NCBI GenBank assembly: GCA_023458555.1
Contig: JAEWYS010000004.1
Location: 310,001-374,000 of the forward strand
Direction: 5' to 3'
Length of the DNA stretch: 64,000 nt
Source: Bacteroidota bacterium
GTDB taxonomy: Bacteria > Bacteroidota > Bacteroidia > Cytophagales > Cytophagaceae
Shown: piece by piece, positions 8,546 through 17,013 of the stretch
How positions within the stretch are numbered: position 1 is the first letter of the stretch
How the letters are laid out: each line of letters starts with the position of its first letter
Made by a program: the position numbers and the translations under genes
Notes under the pieces: generated by a model
Told to the model about the DNA's origin: nothing
Database searches by the model: none
The model's input: the letters and a program-made list of their open reading frames with translations, nothing else

Positions 8546-9838
8546 ATGAAAAAGCCATTATTTTTTTCCTGCATTGCGCTGGCATTTCCTATGCTGGCTG
8601 TTGCTCAGTTAAAATTCAATCTTCCTGACCCTGTTTACGCCAAAGACCAGAAGCTGGTCAATGAAAGCCACTTTGTCAACAAATCACTTGACAGTGCAAC
8701 AACGGAAGAGTTTAAGCCAAGCGTAAGTGTCGGAAGCATTATGCATGCTTATTATGAGATGTCACAATCCAGAACAGCAGCAGGTGATCCCAATGAAAGC
8801 GACTGGAGCCGCAGCTTTGTTCTATACAGAGCACGGGTACTGGTAGGTGCCCAATTATCACGCAAGGGCTCCTTTTTTATGGAGACCGAAATACCTAATA
8901 CCATGGGCAATGGCGGGGGCGGAGCGCCCAAAGGCATTAAGGTAGCTCCGATTATTCTCGATTTCCAATACGAACATGTTTTTAACAAATACTTTAGCAT
9001 CATAGCCGGTAAACAACTGGTAAGCAACAACCGCAACGGTTTGCAGGGAGCCGCTTCGCTGCTTGCCAACGATTTCACACACTATCAGTATGCGTATAAT
9101 ATGTTTGAAGGCGATCCGCTTCAAGGCAACTTCGGACGTGACCTTGGGGTCAACACACGCGGTTTTCTTGCTGATGAGCGTCTGGAATACCGTCTGGGAG
9201 TGTTTTCCGGAAGACGATTCCCCGGACAAAGCCCGATGCGGGTTGTAGGGCGTCTGCAATACAGTCTGCTTGACAAGGAAAAAGATTTCTATTATGCAGG
9301 CACTAAGCTGGGAAGCGCCAAAACACTGACTTTTGCAACAGGAATCGATGCCCAGGCCGATTATACGAATCTCAATGTAGACGGATATCTTGATATACCG
9401 GTGGGAAATGCCGGAGCAGTAACAGCCAATGCTGCATTTGCCTATATGGATGGCGGAAAATCAACGCCTGATATCCCGGCCAAATCATTCGGTCTTATGA
9501 TACCAAAACAGACCGTACAGTTTCTCGAACTGGGATACTACTTCAAAAACCTGAAAATTCAGCCCTGGATTAAATATGAAAACCAAATCATCAACGAGGA
9601 TCGTGCCTTTTACGGCCTGGCTAATGACGCTTCAGCTACCGAGCTTGAAAATTCCAACCTGCTCATGTCCAATATGAGACTTGGTGGTGGTGTCAACTAC
9701 TGGTTTAACGGTTACAACACGAATCTTCGTATCTCCTATACAGATGCTATAGCTCATAGGGCAAATCTTGATGGTGACGGAGTAGAGCGAAAAGGAACCG
9801 GGCAAATCTGGGTACAATTGCAACTATTCTTCTTTTAA
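8546..9838 (+). CDS. Phosphate-selective-porin-like outer-membrane porin, possibly for urea
   Basis: A 430-residue porin with a signal peptide (MKKPLFFSCIALAFPMLAVAQ), a barrel built of alternating strands, and a final aromatic strand ending QLQLFFF. The strand pattern (FVLYRARVLVGAQLSRKGSFFMETEIP, FQYEHVFNKYFSIIAGKQL) fits the OprO/OprP-type porin family. It lies upstream of the urt operon on the same strand, separated by its own terminator and a long leader. By position it could bring urea or short amides across the outer membrane, as the related FmdC-type porins are proposed to do; this is inference. Confidence 0.8.
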   Translation: MKKPLFFSCIALAFPMLAVAQLKFNLPDPVYAKDQKLVNESHFVNKSLDSATTEEFKPSVSVGSIMHAYYEMSQSRTAAGDPNESDWSRSFVLYRARVLVGAQLSRKGSFFMETEIPNTMGNGGGGAPKGIKVAPIILDFQYEHVFNKYFSIIAGKQLVSNNRNGLQGAASLLANDFTHYQYAYNMFEGDPLQGNFGRDLGVNTRGFLADERLEYRLGVFSGRRFPGQSPMRVVGRLQYSLLDKEKDFYYAGTKLGSAKTLTFATGIDAQADYTNLNVDGYLDIPVGNAGAVTANAAFAYMDGGKSTPDIPAKSFGLMIPKQTVQFLELGYYFKNLKIQPWIKYENQIINEDRAFYGLANDASATELENSNLLMSNMRLGGGVNYWFNGYNTNLRISYTDAIAHRANLDGDGVERKGTGQIWVQLQLFFF

Positions 9839-9865
9839 TTAGCGATTATCTGTTTTAGTTGTTTC

Positions 9866-9900
9866 AAAACCGGCTCCCCATGAAAAGGAGCCGGTTTTTT
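9866..9900 (+). terminator. Intrinsic terminator of the porin gene
   Basis: A perfect 12-bp stem, AAAACCGGCTCC at 9866-9877 and GGAGCCGGTTTT at 9887-9898, 27 bp after the porin stop and running into a T stretch. Confidence 0.85.
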
Positions 9901-9943
9901 TATTTCAAAAAAATAGAACTATTTATATAAAAAACGAAAAACA

Positions 9944-10071
9944 TACTATTTGACATAAATAGTAAACATATAAACAACAAATAAGTATATATTTTAAAAA
10001 AATAAGTTAAAATTTAAACATACATTTTTGATTTTTATACTTTTTAAAAGTATTTTAGTTAAAATTTAAAC
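9944..10071. promoter_or_regulatory. Repeat-rich leader of the urt operon
   Basis: Within the 327-bp gap before urtA there are three ordered elements. First is a dyad TACTATTT/AAATAGTA (9944-9951 and 9957-9964) around GACAT. Second is a 15-bp direct repeat AGTTAAAATTTAAAC at 10005-10019 and 10057-10071, exactly 52 bp apart. Third is a 17-bp palindrome ATACTTTT-T-AAAAGTAT at 10037-10053 between the two copies. The base composition is very AT-rich, so chance structure is possible, but the long exact repeat suggests operator sites. No coding sequence is seen in this gap. Confidence 0.45.
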
Positions 10072-10165
10072 CTAATTTACGAAAAAGATACAACAAGGTC
10101 TGCTTTTTAATTTCAAAATAACCATTTAGAATCCATTTAATTTAACCTTAACAGATCCAATTATT

Positions 10166-11503
10166 ATGAAACATTTTTTCATGAAGAATATAATTATTTT
10201 TCGAAATCTCCTGATTATTTCAATACTATCTCTTATGGGCGCCTGCTCATCAGGGCCAACTGAAATCAAAGAAGCTTCTGCAGGCGCTACATCTGAAACA
10301 CAGGAAAAAGTTAAAGTGGGCGTTTTGCATTCATTAAGCGGAACCATGGCCATCTCCGAAGTGTCACTTAAAGATGTTGTACAGATGGCTATTGAAGAAA
10401 TCAATAGTGCCGGCGGAGTCAACGGAAAACCCATCGAGCCGGTCATTGTTGACCCTGCATCAGACTGGGATCTTTTTGCTGAAAAGTCTAAGGACCTGCT
10501 TTTGAAAGAAAAGGTAAAAGCAGTATTCGGATGCTGGACTTCTGTATCACGCAAATCAGTGCTGCCCGTTTTTGAAGAAAACAATGGTTTGCTGTTTTAT
10601 CCGGTCCAGTATGAAGGAGAAGAGTGCTCAAAAAACATCATTTATACCGGCGCCACTCCCAATCAGCAGTTAATACCTGCCGCTGAATACATGATGAGTG
10701 AAGAAGGCGGCGGATACAAAAAGTTTTACCTGCTGGGTACCGATTATGTTTTTCCGAGAACAGCCAACAAAATCCTGAAAGCGTTTCTTTTGGCTAAAGG
10801 AGTCCCGGAAAGTAACATTATTGAGGAATACACACCTTTCCATCATCAGGATTATCAGACGATCGTAAGTAAAATCAAAAAATTTGCCGCCGGTGGCAAA
10901 GCCTGTGTACTAAGCACCATCAACGGTGACTCCAATGTTCCGTTTTATAAGGAATTTGCCAATCAGGGGCTCACTTCCGGATTTTGCCCTATCATGGCCT
11001 TTTCTGTAGCAGAAGATGAGTTAAGATCTATGGATACTGAATACCTGATTGGTCACCTGGCCGCCTGGAACTATTTCCAGTCCATCGAAAGTGAAAGCAA
11101 CAAAAAGTTTACTGACAGCTTCAAAGCATTCTGTGAGAAAAACAATCTTCCCGGCGGAAGCAGCAGAGTGACTGACGACCCGATTGAAGCTGCCTACATC
11201 AGCGTAAACATGTGGGCAAAAGCTGCCGCCAAAGCAGGTTCATTTGAAGTAGATGATGTAAAGAAAGCCTTGTACGGACTTACTTTTGATGCTCCGGGAA
11301 CTACCGTAAAAATCGATGAAAGAAATCACCATCTGCACAAGCCTGTATACATCGGTGAAATTCGCAAGGACGGCCAGTTTGATATCGTATGGAATACACC
11401 GGGTCTGGTAAAGCCGGAACCATGGTCTTTGTATACCAGTCCGGATAAAGCCTGCGATCATGTTGATCATGAAGGCACTTATACAGTGACTGCTGCGCAA
11501 TAA
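10166..11503 (+). CDS. urtA: Urea ABC transporter substrate-binding lipoprotein
   Basis: A 445-residue periplasmic urea-binding protein of the type-1 branched-chain amino-acid receptor fold. The lipobox SLMGAC with an acylated Cys near residue 27 indicates a lipoprotein; the second ATG at 10181 gives a more typical signal peptide and may be the true start. UrtA-typical text includes VGVLHSLSGTMAISE, GCWTSVSRKSVLPVFE and LLFYPVQYEGEE. It is the first gene of urtABCDE. A terminator-like hairpin directly after it probably raises its expression above that of the permease genes. Confidence 0.95.
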   Translation: MKHFFMKNIIIFRNLLIISILSLMGACSSGPTEIKEASAGATSETQEKVKVGVLHSLSGTMAISEVSLKDVVQMAIEEINSAGGVNGKPIEPVIVDPASDWDLFAEKSKDLLLKEKVKAVFGCWTSVSRKSVLPVFEENNGLLFYPVQYEGEECSKNIIYTGATPNQQLIPAAEYMMSEEGGGYKKFYLLGTDYVFPRTANKILKAFLLAKGVPESNIIEEYTPFHHQDYQTIVSKIKKFAAGGKACVLSTINGDSNVPFYKEFANQGLTSGFCPIMAFSVAEDELRSMDTEYLIGHLAAWNYFQSIESESNKKFTDSFKAFCEKNNLPGGSSRVTDDPIEAAYISVNMWAKAAAKAGSFEVDDVKKALYGLTFDAPGTTVKIDERNHHLHKPVYIGEIRKDGQFDIVWNTPGLVKPEPWSLYTSPDKACDHVDHEGTYTVTAAQ

Positions 11504-11551
11504 TTTATCCATTTATAATTTTTCGTTTATCTGCATATTTCTAAAGGGTAT

Positions 11552-11587
11552 CCTGCCGGAAAGCAATAACCGGCAGGGCCTTTTTTA
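11552..11587 (+). terminator. Hairpin between urtA and urtB (attenuator-type terminator)
   Basis: A perfect 8-bp stem, CCTGCCGG at 11552-11559 and CCGGCAGG at 11570-11577, followed by GCC and a T run at 11581-11586. It lies 48 bp after the urtA stop and 18 bp before urtB. Because urtB-E need the same transcript, partial read-through or mRNA-end stabilisation is likely. Confidence 0.72.
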
Positions 11588-11604
11588 CTCTTATCTGACT
11601 ACTC

Positions 11605-13230
11605 ATGTATACATTACGGATCAAACTATTTCTTTGTCTGCTACTTGCTGGGCTAACCTGTTTCGGAGCGAACGATTTCGGGCGGATTTTCCGGAGTCTG
11701 GCAGGCAATCATCCTGATTCCGTAGCATCCGCCATTGAAAACATGGTTAATAACGGAAGCCCGGAATACTATTATATACTCAATGCTCTTCTCGAATCCA
11801 GTCTTTATACCCACCCTCAAATCGAGGAAAATGCCGGACTGGTAGCAGTTCTCCCTGATAAGAACCAGCAATTGAAATTATATCATTGTTTTCCGGGTGG
11901 CAAAGAGCTTCATATCGCTTCTTTTGCTGCTTCTGACCTGAACGAAATTAAAATCTCGCGAAAAACCCGTAACCTGATTCAGCCGATAGCAGCCAAAATT
12001 CAGCTATACCACTGGAATCCTGAGAAAAAGAAACTGGCTCTGAAATCCATTGCCGCCAGCGGAACAATTGATGATCTCTCCATACTCCAGGCGGTAATGG
12101 CAAATGAAACCGATCCCACTATCATTAAGACAGGCACTGATGCTATCAATCAGTTATCACTGCTCCTGCCAGATGCAGCAGATCGAATCAAGGCAATAGA
12201 TGGATTGCAGACAAACAACAGCCCGGACGCGCTTTCTATTCTGTCTGCTCATGCGCAAATTGAACAAAACCCTGCTGTTCTGAAACATATTCAACAGGCT
12301 GTTGACTCTATAGAAAGCCGTAACCAACGTATTGAAATAGCACAAAATCTTTTCACCGGCTTAAGCCTCGGCTCTGTACTTATTCTAATGGCCCTGGGAC
12401 TTGCCGTTATTTATGGACTCATGGGCATTATCAATATGGCACATGGAGAATTTATGATGATTGGCGCCTACACCACCTTCATTGTTCAGGGCATATTTAT
12501 CGACCTTGTCCCGCCCGCTTTTTTTAATTATTATTTCTGGTTAGCAATGCCCTGCTCCTTCATCGTAGCAGGTTTGTTCGGAATTCTGATAGAAACACTC
12601 ATAATCCGTCACCTGTACAACAAGCCCCTGGAAAGTCTTCTGGCTACCTGGGGAGTAAGTCTGATACTGATTCAGCTTGCCAGAACAATCTTCGGAGACC
12701 TGACGGCAGTTAAATCCCCCTCTTTTGCTACCGGCGGGCTTGAACTAGGCAGTCAGCTTACCCTGCCCTACAACCGCTTGTTTATAATCGGTCTTACCAT
12801 TGCAGTGATCATCACCGTTCAGCTTTTGCTGTCTAAAACCTCACTGGGACTAAAAATCAGGGCAGTCACTCAGAACCGTAACATGAGTGCCTGTCTCGGT
12901 GTGCCAACCGGAAGAATCAACCGTTATGCCTTTTTTCTTGGTACCGGTATAGCCGGGCTGGCCGGCTGGGCCATTACATTGGTGGGCAATGTAGTACCCA
13001 ATATGGGACAAACATTTATAGTAGATTCATTTCTTGTGGTAGTCACCGGTGGTGTCGGAAAATTACTCGGCACTGTATTCAGCGGACTTGGCATGGGGTT
13101 CCTTACCAAGATATTCGAGCCATTTTTCCAGGCAGTATATGGCAAAGTAATCATTTTAATATTGGTCATTTTATTCCTTCAGGTCAAACCAACCGGATTA
13201 TTTCCGGCCAAAGGACGAAGCGAAGATTAA
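11605..13230 (+). CDS. urtB: Urea ABC transporter permease UrtB
   Basis: A 541-residue inner-membrane permease of the LivH family. The first ~250 residues are an N-terminal signal-like segment plus a soluble extension, as in UrtB proteins generally and unlike ordinary LivH (about 300 aa). The membrane part then starts near QNLFTGLSLGSVLILMALGL and includes the hallmark INMAHGEFMMIGAY and the EAA-like region around RAVTQNRNMSACLG. It pairs with UrtC. It follows the urtA hairpin by about 20 bp and precedes urtC by 13 bp. Confidence 0.95.
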   Translation: MYTLRIKLFLCLLLAGLTCFGANDFGRIFRSLAGNHPDSVASAIENMVNNGSPEYYYILNALLESSLYTHPQIEENAGLVAVLPDKNQQLKLYHCFPGGKELHIASFAASDLNEIKISRKTRNLIQPIAAKIQLYHWNPEKKKLALKSIAASGTIDDLSILQAVMANETDPTIIKTGTDAINQLSLLLPDAADRIKAIDGLQTNNSPDALSILSAHAQIEQNPAVLKHIQQAVDSIESRNQRIEIAQNLFTGLSLGSVLILMALGLAVIYGLMGIINMAHGEFMMIGAYTTFIVQGIFIDLVPPAFFNYYFWLAMPCSFIVAGLFGILIETLIIRHLYNKPLESLLATWGVSLILIQLARTIFGDLTAVKSPSFATGGLELGSQLTLPYNRLFIIGLTIAVIITVQLLLSKTSLGLKIRAVTQNRNMSACLGVPTGRINRYAFFLGTGIAGLAGWAITLVGNVVPNMGQTFIVDSFLVVVTGGVGKLLGTVFSGLGMGFLTKIFEPFFQAVYGKVIILILVILFLQVKPTGLFPAKGRSED

Positions 13231-13243
13231 ACAACGAACTTTC

Positions 13244-14350
13244 ATGAAGAAGAAACAACTATCCGGACACACTCTCCTGCTGATGACAGCAGCCATTGTA
13301 TTGCTGATCCTGGTCCCTCTCGGCAATAAAAACGGCTACATAGACAATGTCACGATTAATCTGTGGGGACGCTATCTTGCTTTCGCAATTGTTGCCATTG
13401 GTATTGATCTCGTATGGGGTTTTACCGGAGTGTTATCATTATGCCAGGCGCTGTTCTTTGGATTGGGCGGCTATGCCATTGCCATGCATATGTCTTTGCA
13501 TAAAAGCGGAAACCCGGCCACATTACCTGATTTTATGGCCTGGAACGGTATTACCGAACTGCCTTTGTTCTGGCAACTCTTCCAATCATTCCCGGCTACA
13601 TTGCTTCTCGGGCTGATCATACCAGGTACAGCAGCCTTTATTCTGGCCTATTTCGCTTTCAGAAGTCGTATAAAAGGGGTTTACTTCGCCATCATTACTC
13701 AGGCGCTGGCTTTTGCCGCCTATCTTCTGTTTCTCCGCAATGAAACCATGCTCGGCGGCACCAACGGGCTTACAGATTTCAAAGTGCTGCTGGGATTTAA
13801 TCTTTCGGACACAGACGTAAAACTGGGACTGTATATGCTCACGGCAGCAACCATGCTGGCAGTATATATAGGAAGCCGTAAACTGGTACACTCCAAGCTC
13901 GGGAAAGTGCTCGTTGCCATCCGTGACAGCGAGCACAGAGTACGCTACACCGGCTATTCTGCCACCGCATTCAAGGTATTTATCTTTGTTGCTGCCGCGG
14001 TGATCGCCGCACTTGGCGGCATGCTGTATGTTCCTCAGACCGGCATCATTACTCCCGGACGTATGGACGTACAGGCATCTATTGAAATGATTGTCTGGGT
14101 CGCAGTAGGTGGCCGTGGCACACTGGCAGGCGCTATACTCGGAGCACTGGGAGTCAATATGCTGTATAGTTACGCCACCTCTGCGTTTCCCGGATCATGG
14201 CTTTACATACTAGGTATCCTGTTTATTGCCGTAGTATTGCTGATACCCAAAGGTCTTGTGGGTCTGTTTGCCAACTTCCCTCCTTCCATCGAAAAGGAAA
14301 AATGGTCCGTGCAGATTGCACAACTAGCCCGATATACCAAACTGTTTTAA
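13244..14350 (+). CDS. urtC: Urea ABC transporter permease UrtC
   Basis: A 368-residue LivM-type permease, the second membrane subunit of the urea importer. Typical segments are YLAFAIVAIGIDLVWGFTG, LCQALFFGLGGYAIAMHM and the cytoplasmic loop LVAIRDSEHRVRYTGYSATAFKVF, here noted by its core AIRDSEHRVRYTGY, which contacts the ATPases. The C-terminus (LYILGILFIAVVLLIPKGLVGL) is standard. It lies between urtB (13 bp) and urtD (12 bp) in the operon. Confidence 0.95.
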   Translation: MKKKQLSGHTLLLMTAAIVLLILVPLGNKNGYIDNVTINLWGRYLAFAIVAIGIDLVWGFTGVLSLCQALFFGLGGYAIAMHMSLHKSGNPATLPDFMAWNGITELPLFWQLFQSFPATLLLGLIIPGTAAFILAYFAFRSRIKGVYFAIITQALAFAAYLLFLRNETMLGGTNGLTDFKVLLGFNLSDTDVKLGLYMLTAATMLAVYIGSRKLVHSKLGKVLVAIRDSEHRVRYTGYSATAFKVFIFVAAAVIAALGGMLYVPQTGIITPGRMDVQASIEMIVWVAVGGRGTLAGAILGALGVNMLYSYATSAFPGSWLYILGILFIAVVLLIPKGLVGLFANFPPSIEKEKWSVQIAQLARYTKLF

Positions 14351-14362
14351 TGCTTCTGACCT

Positions 14363-15151
14363 ATGAAAAAACACATACTAACCGCGGAAAATGTGCAGGT
14401 ATCCTTCGACGGATTCATGGCACTGGATATAGATCATTTTCATCTGGAAGAAAACGAGCTACGGGTAGTAATCGGCCCGAATGGAGCTGGTAAAACAACA
14501 TTTATGGATATACTCTGCGGCAAAACCAGAGCAAGCAGAGGCACCATTACAGTGGATGGGAAAAATATTACCAAAATGAGTGAGCGCCAGATCTCGGAGC
14601 TCGGCGTTGGCCGTAAGTTTCAGACACCTTCGGTCTTCACCAGCCTCACAGTATATGACAATATGTATCTGGCAATAAAAACACGAAAGACCGTCTTTAA
14701 CACCTTATTCGCCAAACAGAACAGAGCAATCACAGAAAAGATTGAATATATAGCCGCCCGCACAGGACTTGAAAATGAATTGCATCGCATTGCAGGCTCC
14801 CTCTCACACGGACAGAAGCAATGGCTCGAAATCGCCATTGTGTTGCTTCAGGAACCCAGAATACTTCTGATTGATGAGCCCGCAGCCGGTATGACCGACG
14901 CTGAAACAGAAAAAACCGGTGAGATGCTAAAGGAACTGAGCGCCAATCATTCCATCATAGTTATAGAACATGATATGGAATTTGTCCGGCAAATTGCCCG
15001 TACAGTGACTGTACTGGCAGAAGGCAAACGTCTGGTAGAAGGTCCTATGGATGTAGTACAAAATGACGAACGGGTTATCGAGCGCTACCTTGGAAAACGC
15101 AGCAAAGGTCAAAAAACAACTACTCAAACTTCCAGCCTGACAACAGCATAA
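14363..15151 (+). CDS. urtD: Urea ABC transporter ATP-binding protein UrtD
   Basis: A 262-residue LivG-type ATPase. It has Walker A GPNGAGKTT, the Q-loop region VGRKFQTPSVF, the modified signature LSHGQKQWLEIA and Walker B ILLIDEPAAGMTDAE, followed by the switch His in IVIEHDMEFV. The signature with H instead of G and the phrase PAAGMTDAE are typical of UrtD. It couples ATP hydrolysis to urea import with UrtE. It is 5 bp upstream of urtE. Confidence 0.95.
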   Translation: MKKHILTAENVQVSFDGFMALDIDHFHLEENELRVVIGPNGAGKTTFMDILCGKTRASRGTITVDGKNITKMSERQISELGVGRKFQTPSVFTSLTVYDNMYLAIKTRKTVFNTLFAKQNRAITEKIEYIAARTGLENELHRIAGSLSHGQKQWLEIAIVLLQEPRILLIDEPAAGMTDAETEKTGEMLKELSANHSIIVIEHDMEFVRQIARTVTVLAEGKRLVEGPMDVVQNDERVIERYLGKRSKGQKTTTQTSSLTTA

Positions 15152-15156
15152 ATACG

Positions 15157-15864
15157 ATGGAAACACTCTTAAAAATCGAGCATCTTGACACGTATTACGG
15201 AGAAAGTCAGATTCTCAGAAATATAAACCTTCAGATACGCAAAGGTGCCATCACTACCATCATGGGAAGGAACGGTGTCGGAAAGTCAACTCTGCTCAAA
15301 ACCTTAACCGGTCTGCTCAAAGCCGCCAAAGGAAAAATACTGTACAAAGGAGATGATATTACTGATGAAGCTGCAGACAAAAGAGCCAGATCCGGCATAG
15401 GATATGTACCTCAGGGAAGAGAAATATTCCCCAAGCTCAGTGTTTTTGAAAACCTGCAGCTTGGCCTCGAAGCGCGCAGAGATAAATTACGCAAGGTACC
15501 GGAAGATGAAATTTACGAACTTTTTCCGGTGTTGGGACAAATGAAAAAGCGTATGGGAGGCAATCTGAGTGGCGGACAACAGCAACAACTTGCTATAGCA
15601 CGTGCACTAGTCGGCAAACCAGATGTCCTGCTTCTGGATGAGCCAACCGAAGGAATCCAGCCTTCCATAATAGATGATATCGAAGCAGTACTTAAGAAAC
15701 TGAAAAACTCCGGTGAATACTCAATTATCCTGGTAGAACAATCGCTTGATTTTGCCAGAGAAGTTACAGACCATTATTATATCCTCGAAAGAGGCTCCGT
15801 AGTCCTGGAAGGTGCCGCTGAAGAACTCAGCGATGATCACCTCCAACGCTACCTTGCTTTCTGA
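15157..15864 (+). CDS. urtE: Urea ABC transporter ATP-binding protein UrtE
   Basis: A 235-residue LivF-type ATPase. It has Walker A GRNGVGKST, the ABC signature LSGGQQQQLAIARAL and Walker B VLLLDEPTEGIQPSII; the EGIQPSII extension is diagnostic for UrtE. The switch region reads ILVEQSLDFA, with Gln replacing His as usual in the LivF branch. It is the last gene of the urt operon; a long imperfect hairpin lies in the convergent gap to aqpZ. No urease genes follow, so urea breakdown must be encoded elsewhere. Confidence 0.95.
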   Translation: METLLKIEHLDTYYGESQILRNINLQIRKGAITTIMGRNGVGKSTLLKTLTGLLKAAKGKILYKGDDITDEAADKRARSGIGYVPQGREIFPKLSVFENLQLGLEARRDKLRKVPEDEIYELFPVLGQMKKRMGGNLSGGQQQQLAIARALVGKPDVLLLDEPTEGIQPSIIDDIEAVLKKLKNSGEYSIILVEQSLDFAREVTDHYYILERGSVVLEGAAEELSDDHLQRYLAF

Positions 15865-15921
15865 AGACAGGATACATATGAATAAATCGCTTTGTTGTAA
15901 TTCCAACTAAACTAAATAAGG

Positions 15922-15969
15922 TTATACTGTCCTCTGACCGGGTATATCCCGGCAGAGTCGGCAGTATAA
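15922..15969. terminator. Long imperfect hairpin between convergent urtE and aqpZ
   Basis: Three stacked stems form one hairpin: TTATACTG/CAGTATAA (15922-15929, 15962-15969), CTCTG/CAGAG (15932-15936, 15953-15957) and CCGGG/CCCGG (15938-15942, 15948-15952), with one bulged base and a small internal loop. T runs are weak, so it may be a bidirectional terminator or an mRNA-end structure. Confidence 0.5.
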
Positions 15970-15988
15970 TTATACGTATCTGTATCAA

Positions 15989-16660
15989 TTATCGTAGTAG
16001 TTTGTAAGCAAAACCGGCAAGCAATCCGCCAACCAGCGGAACCACTATAAATACCCAGAGCTGCTCTATAGCCCAGCCTCCTACAAATATGGCCTGGCTA
16101 ATGCTTCTTGCAGGATTTACCGATGTATTGGTCACCGGAATACTGATCAGGTGAATAAGTGTAAGCCCCAATCCTATTGCAATACCTGCAAAACCTATTG
16201 GTAATCGTTCATCGGTCGCCCCCAGAATAATAATTAAAAACATAAATGTCATAACGAACTCGCACAATACAGCCGCAGGCAAGCCATACCCTCCGGGAGA
16301 ATGCGCTCCATAACCATTCGCTGCAAAGTCCCCGATATCATCACCATTGCCAGTCACAATTACATAAAGTACCGCGGCAGCAAGAATACCGCCTACTATC
16401 TGTGATACCACATAAGGCAAAACTTCTTTACCGCTGATTCGCCCACCAGCCCATAACCCGAAAGTAACGGCAGGATTCAGGTGTGTACCAGATAACTGGC
16501 CTAACGTATAAAAAAATGTTAATACGGTAAGACCAAATGCCAGGGCTACCCCTGCAAAACCGATACCCGTTTCCGGAAACTTGGCAGCCAGTACAGCACT
16601 ACCACAACCTCCCAGTACAAGCCAGAAAGTTCCTAAAAATTCTGCTAAATTCTTTTTCAT
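15989..16660 (-). CDS. aqpZ: Aquaporin Z water channel
   Basis: A 223-residue inner-membrane channel of the MIP family. Both NPA boxes are present: SGTHLNPAVTFG and IPVTNTSVNPARS. The stretch LTLIHLISIPVTNTSVNPAR carries the His and Arg of the AqpZ aromatic/arginine filter, pointing to a water channel rather than a glycerol facilitator. Length is typical. It is convergent with urtE. A role in water balance during urea or solute uptake is possible, but only position supports it. Confidence 0.94.
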   Translation of the reverse strand: MKKNLAEFLGTFWLVLGGCGSAVLAAKFPETGIGFAGVALAFGLTVLTFFYTLGQLSGTHLNPAVTFGLWAGGRISGKEVLPYVVSQIVGGILAAAVLYVIVTGNGDDIGDFAANGYGAHSPGGYGLPAAVLCEFVMTFMFLIIILGATDERLPIGFAGIAIGLGLTLIHLISIPVTNTSVNPARSISQAIFVGGWAIEQLWVFIVVPLVGGLLAGFAYKLLR

Positions 16661-17013
16661 AGTGATTCAAAAAATTATGTGTGTTGTGACTAATTGTGTT
16701 CATTAAAAAACAATTAGTCGTCATTATCCTAAAACAGGGAAAACAAACGCAGTAAAAACCATAAAACCCTGTCATTGTTTAGAGTTACGGTTATTATGAC
16801 TGCAAAACAACTATATTTCTTTCAGCTTTACTTTATGAAACCATTCTTATTCTCTTTTCTTCACACCATCAAAAAAGCATTCTGCACTACCTGTTTTAAA
16901 AAAATGCCCCCTGGCCAATCAGTAAAAATAGCTTTGACAAAAAATACCGCGTAACAACTCATTACAACTGCTACACGGTAAATACTATATTGGACTTAGA
17001 ACAGCGCTATAAA
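16661..17013. other. Intergenic region upstream of aqpZ
   Basis: 353 bp carrying the aqpZ promoter side. A 10-bp perfect inverted repeat, GACTAATTGT at 16688-16697 and ACAATTAGTC at 16710-16719, lies 28-59 bp upstream of the aqpZ start and could be an operator or a 5'-UTR hairpin. A second weak hairpin (about 16945-16980) lies beyond the stop of the 635-residue gene and may be its terminator. No convincing gene is seen. Confidence 0.4.

Noticed and set aside
16796..16954. A 52-codon open frame on the plus strand upstream of aqpZ
   Set aside because: Its composition (many Phe, Lys, Leu) reflects AT-rich DNA, there is no family resemblance, and it lies where promoter DNA is expected.
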